Part shown: positions 62,050 through 64,000 of the stretch, piece after piece
Position numbering within the stretch: position 1 is the first letter of the stretch
Layout: each line of letters opens with the position of its first letter
DNA from: Palleniella intestinalis
GTDB taxonomy: Bacteria; Bacteroidota; Bacteroidia; Bacteroidales; Bacteroidaceae
Assembly: GCF_013166595.1 (NCBI RefSeq)
Contig: NZ_JABKKG010000003.1
Location: 427,846-491,845 of the forward strand
Length of the DNA: 64,000 nt
Reading direction: 5' to 3'
Notes under the pieces: generated by a model
What the model was told of the DNA's origin: nothing
The model's input: the letters and a program-made list of their open reading frames with translations, nothing else
Database searches by the model: none
Program-made: the position numbers and the translations under genes

Positions 62050-63243
62050 ATGAGATATGAATTGAAACAAAATCAAGGTATTCCAACTCCCTTGCTCGCT
62101 CTTATGGCAATCGCCACCGGACTTTCGGTGGCGAATTGCTACTACAATCAGCCATTATTGGGAAGTATGGCAAGAGCTTTTAATGTGACTGACTTTTCAG
62201 CCAGTATTGTGGCGACATTGACCCAGATTGGATATATGGCAGGACTTCTGTTTGTCATTCCACTTGGTGACTTGCTGTCAAGAAAGAAACTTATATTGGC
62301 AAACTACATTATTTCGGCATGTGCATTGCTTTCAATAGCGGTTTCACCAAATATATATTGCATATGGATAGCATCTTTTTTCGCAGGTGCGTCATCCGTT
62401 ATGCCGCAATTCTTCATCCCGTTGGTATCCTATAATTCTTCTCCCGTACACAAAGTCCGCAACGTGGGTATCATCCAATCCTGTCTTCTCATCGGCATTC
62501 TGGGGTCTCGTGTCTTCAGTGGATTATTGGCTGACACATGGGGCTGGCGTTCTGTTTATTTCGTGGCAAGTTTCTTTATGCTTGGCTGTTTCGTAATGAT
62601 TCATCGAATGTTGCCGTCATTACCGCCTCTCAGACAGGACACATATTTAAATCTTTTGAAATCATTACTGCGGTTGTTTGCAAAATACTCTTATCTTCGT
62701 GTCGCATCATTAAGGGCATCATTGGCATACGCTTCATTCTTTGCATTGTGGAGCTGCCTTGCATTCCGATTGAAACAGGCTCCGTTCTTTGCAAGTGACA
62801 ACATTATCGGCATACTCGGTCTATGCGGATTAGCCGGAGCCTCGACGGTGGTGTTCATCAGCGGCTATATCCCGAAATACGGGGTGAGATTCTTTTCAGT
62901 CATAGGAGCTTGCCTGATGTTATTGACATGGATAATTGCACTGTATGGAGATAACAGCTATTTGTGGATAATCATAGCTATTCTGTTGATTGATGCCGGG
63001 ATGCAGTGTGTGCATCTGTCAAATCAAGCCAGCGTGGTTGCATTGGACGATTCAGCCATAAATAGGATAAACACAGTCTATATGACAGTCTATTTTCTTG
63101 GCGGTTCAGTTGGGACTTTTGTCGCAGGCTTGTCTTGGGAGCATTTCAGTTGGACAGGGGTAGTATGCACGGGAATATTTTTCATAGTGGCTTCCCTCCT
63201 TGTCAATTGCTCAAAACAAAAAGTTAATCCGGCGGGAATGTAA
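62050..63243 (+). CDS. MFS efflux transporter
   Basis: A 397-aa, 12-helix transporter. The MFS A-motif-like loop GDLLSRKKLILANY follows helix 2, with a weaker copy after helix 8. N-terminal LLALMAIATGLSVANCYYNQ resembles Bcr/CmlA- or YfmO-like drug exporters. Substrate unknown; coupling with an SMR gene and a Crp/Fnr regulator suggests export of a toxic compound. Gap to the phosphatase gene is 30 nt. Confidence 0.83.
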   Translation: MRYELKQNQGIPTPLLALMAIATGLSVANCYYNQPLLGSMARAFNVTDFSASIVATLTQIGYMAGLLFVIPLGDLLSRKKLILANYIISACALLSIAVSPNIYCIWIASFFAGASSVMPQFFIPLVSYNSSPVHKVRNVGIIQSCLLIGILGSRVFSGLLADTWGWRSVYFVASFFMLGCFVMIHRMLPSLPPLRQDTYLNLLKSLLRLFAKYSYLRVASLRASLAYASFFALWSCLAFRLKQAPFFASDNIIGILGLCGLAGASTVVFISGYIPKYGVRFFSVIGACLMLLTWIIALYGDNSYLWIIIAILLIDAGMQCVHLSNQASVVALDDSAINRINTVYMTVYFLGGSVGTFVAGLSWEHFSWTGVVCTGIFFIVASLLVNCSKQKVNPAGM

Positions 63244-63273
63244 CATATTCATTTTATAAATAAATCCGCTCCA

Positions 63274-63720
63274 ATGAAGATTGTATTTGTGTGTACCGGT
63301 AATGCAAGCCGCTCGGCAGTTGCCGAGGTCATATTGAGAAAAATGATTCAGGAAACAAGCCTTGAAGACATTGAGATTCTATCATGTGGAACAGATGTCC
63401 CATACGGGCAAGAACGTGAAGGAATCATGTGTCAAATAGCGGCGGAGCATGGATATTCGATGGGTAGTAAGGCAGTGATGATAACTGCGGAATTGGTTAA
63501 TGCAGCCGACCGAATCATTGTTATGACAAGGCAACATAAGACCGAAGTGATGCGGTTATTGGATCCATCACACTGGAATCGTATCGCATTATTCAACGAC
63601 ATCTGTTTCGGAGAATCTTCAGACCTCCCGGATCCTCACTATCAGTCAGCACAGGTATATTACACCTGCTTCAAAGCCATCGAAAAGGGTTGCAGGGAGA
63701 TAGTCAGAAAACTGAAATAA
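63274..63720 (+). CDS. Low-molecular-weight phosphotyrosine phosphatase-like protein
   Basis: 148 aa. P-loop VCTGNASRSAVAE gives C-x5-R-S (C7, R13) and the general acid Asp is in DLPDPHYQS near residue 120, so the enzyme looks complete. It could dephosphorylate tyrosine in a capsule-type kinase pathway or act as an arsenate-reductase-like detoxifier; the first is favoured by the P-loop form (GNxxRS without extra cysteines). Its place behind two efflux genes is unusual. Confidence 0.83.
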   Translation: MKIVFVCTGNASRSAVAEVILRKMIQETSLEDIEILSCGTDVPYGQEREGIMCQIAAEHGYSMGSKAVMITAELVNAADRIIVMTRQHKTEVMRLLDPSHWNRIALFNDICFGESSDLPDPHYQSAQVYYTCFKAIEKGCREIVRKLK

Positions 63721-64000
63721 TCGAACCCTTTTCACCATCTTTAAGTTGTTTTCTGGGAGTTATTGTACCCGGCTTGTTTCTTGGACTGTATATAATATTG
63801 ATTTTCAGTAGTAGTAAGAAATTCCTTGACAAGTGTTTTTGCACTCCTGCATCCTATCCCGAAAGGACAGCCCAAACCATAAAAACATTTATCACTCGTT
63901 AAATTTCTGTTAAATTTTCGTATTCGACACTCACTTTTTTACAGTCCTTTTTCTTTCCTCAAATAGCTTTTATACCCTCTTTCCCCAACCAAGTTTTTTT
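63721..64000. other. AT-rich right edge, no gene called
   Basis: No convincing ORF, promoter or repeat is seen in the last 280 bp. T-rich runs occur at the end. The right end of the mobile element was not found here. Confidence 0.4.

Larger units (their letters stand above)
55603..64000 (+). mobile_element. Mobilizable integrated element (left end in traG; right end beyond window)
   Basis: The region begins where traG homology ends. In order it carries a triple-HTH protein, tyrosine integrase, HTH protein, replication/regulator-like protein, an oriT-like spacer, a MobV relaxase and cargo (Crp/Fnr regulator, SMR, MFS, low-MW phosphatase). It has no type IV secretion genes, so it would need a helper. 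From 55830 to 60881 it is visibly more GC-rich than the flanking tra genes; cargo from 60988 on is AT-rich again and may be a separate acquisition. The right end and attR are not visible. Confidence 0.65.

Noticed and set aside
63690..63902. 70-codon ORF after the phosphatase gene
   Set aside because: It starts inside the phosphatase gene in another frame and shows no family features or promoter.

Overview
The window looks like a chromosome segment of a gut or oral Bacteroidales bacterium, most likely Prevotellaceae. The reasons are Bacteroidetes-type promoters (a TAnnTTTG -7 box) in front of most transcription units, a dense polysaccharide-utilisation enzyme operon, BspA-like leucine-rich surface proteins with a C-terminal tail resembling a type IX sorting signal, and a Bacteroidales-type tra operon. 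No 16S rRNA or tRNA is visible, so the genus is an inference.

Layout. 1-642: start of an MFS transporter (minus strand, runs off the edge). 643-2552: repeat-rich spacer with a 200-bp palindrome and three copies of one promoter cassette. 2553-16047: one seven-gene operon of secreted carbohydrate enzymes (GH43, esterase, GH31, GH97, GH43, GH95, GH115). The set fits removal of side chains from a complex glucurono-arabino-galacto-xylan; no susC/susD pair is in view. 16623-19174: L-serine dehydratase and a Fic protein whose upstream region folds into a four-way-junction RNA. 19258-28011: two near-identical 345-bp units, each a promoter, a 32-codon membrane peptide gene and a terminator, flank a six-gene minus-strand operon of exported proteins. 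That operon includes a WG-repeat caspase and a WG-repeat pseudo-caspase. 28020-34042: AddB/AddA-type recombination nuclease-helicase. 35098-38384: ATPase, DUF4276 TOPRIM-like protein and WG-repeat protein in one operon, probably defence. 38595-40302: ribosomal proteins L27 and L21, rubredoxin, YbjQ-like protein. 40580-44748: a structured RNA and two BspA-like proteins. 45663-51566: RloA/RloB-like pair, a winged-helix protein, and a three-gene winged-helix / nucleotidyltransferase / metallophosphoesterase operon. 52074-55602: start of a conjugative-transposon tra operon. 55603-end: a GC-rich mobilizable element that cuts traG just after its Walker A motif. It carries a tyrosine integrase, HTH proteins, a MobV relaxase and efflux-type cargo.

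The most unusual items are these. (1) A pair of divergent, ~330-430 nt terminator-ended structured RNAs (27172-27498 minus; 40580-41005 plus) share exact sequence blocks and compensatory stem changes, and each precedes an operon of exported proteins. (2) A duplicated micro-gene unit brackets the caspase/pseudo-caspase operon. (3) The winged-helix/NTase/phosphoesterase operon. (4) The cloverleaf-like leader before fic. All functional statements come from reading motifs by eye; no database search was possible.
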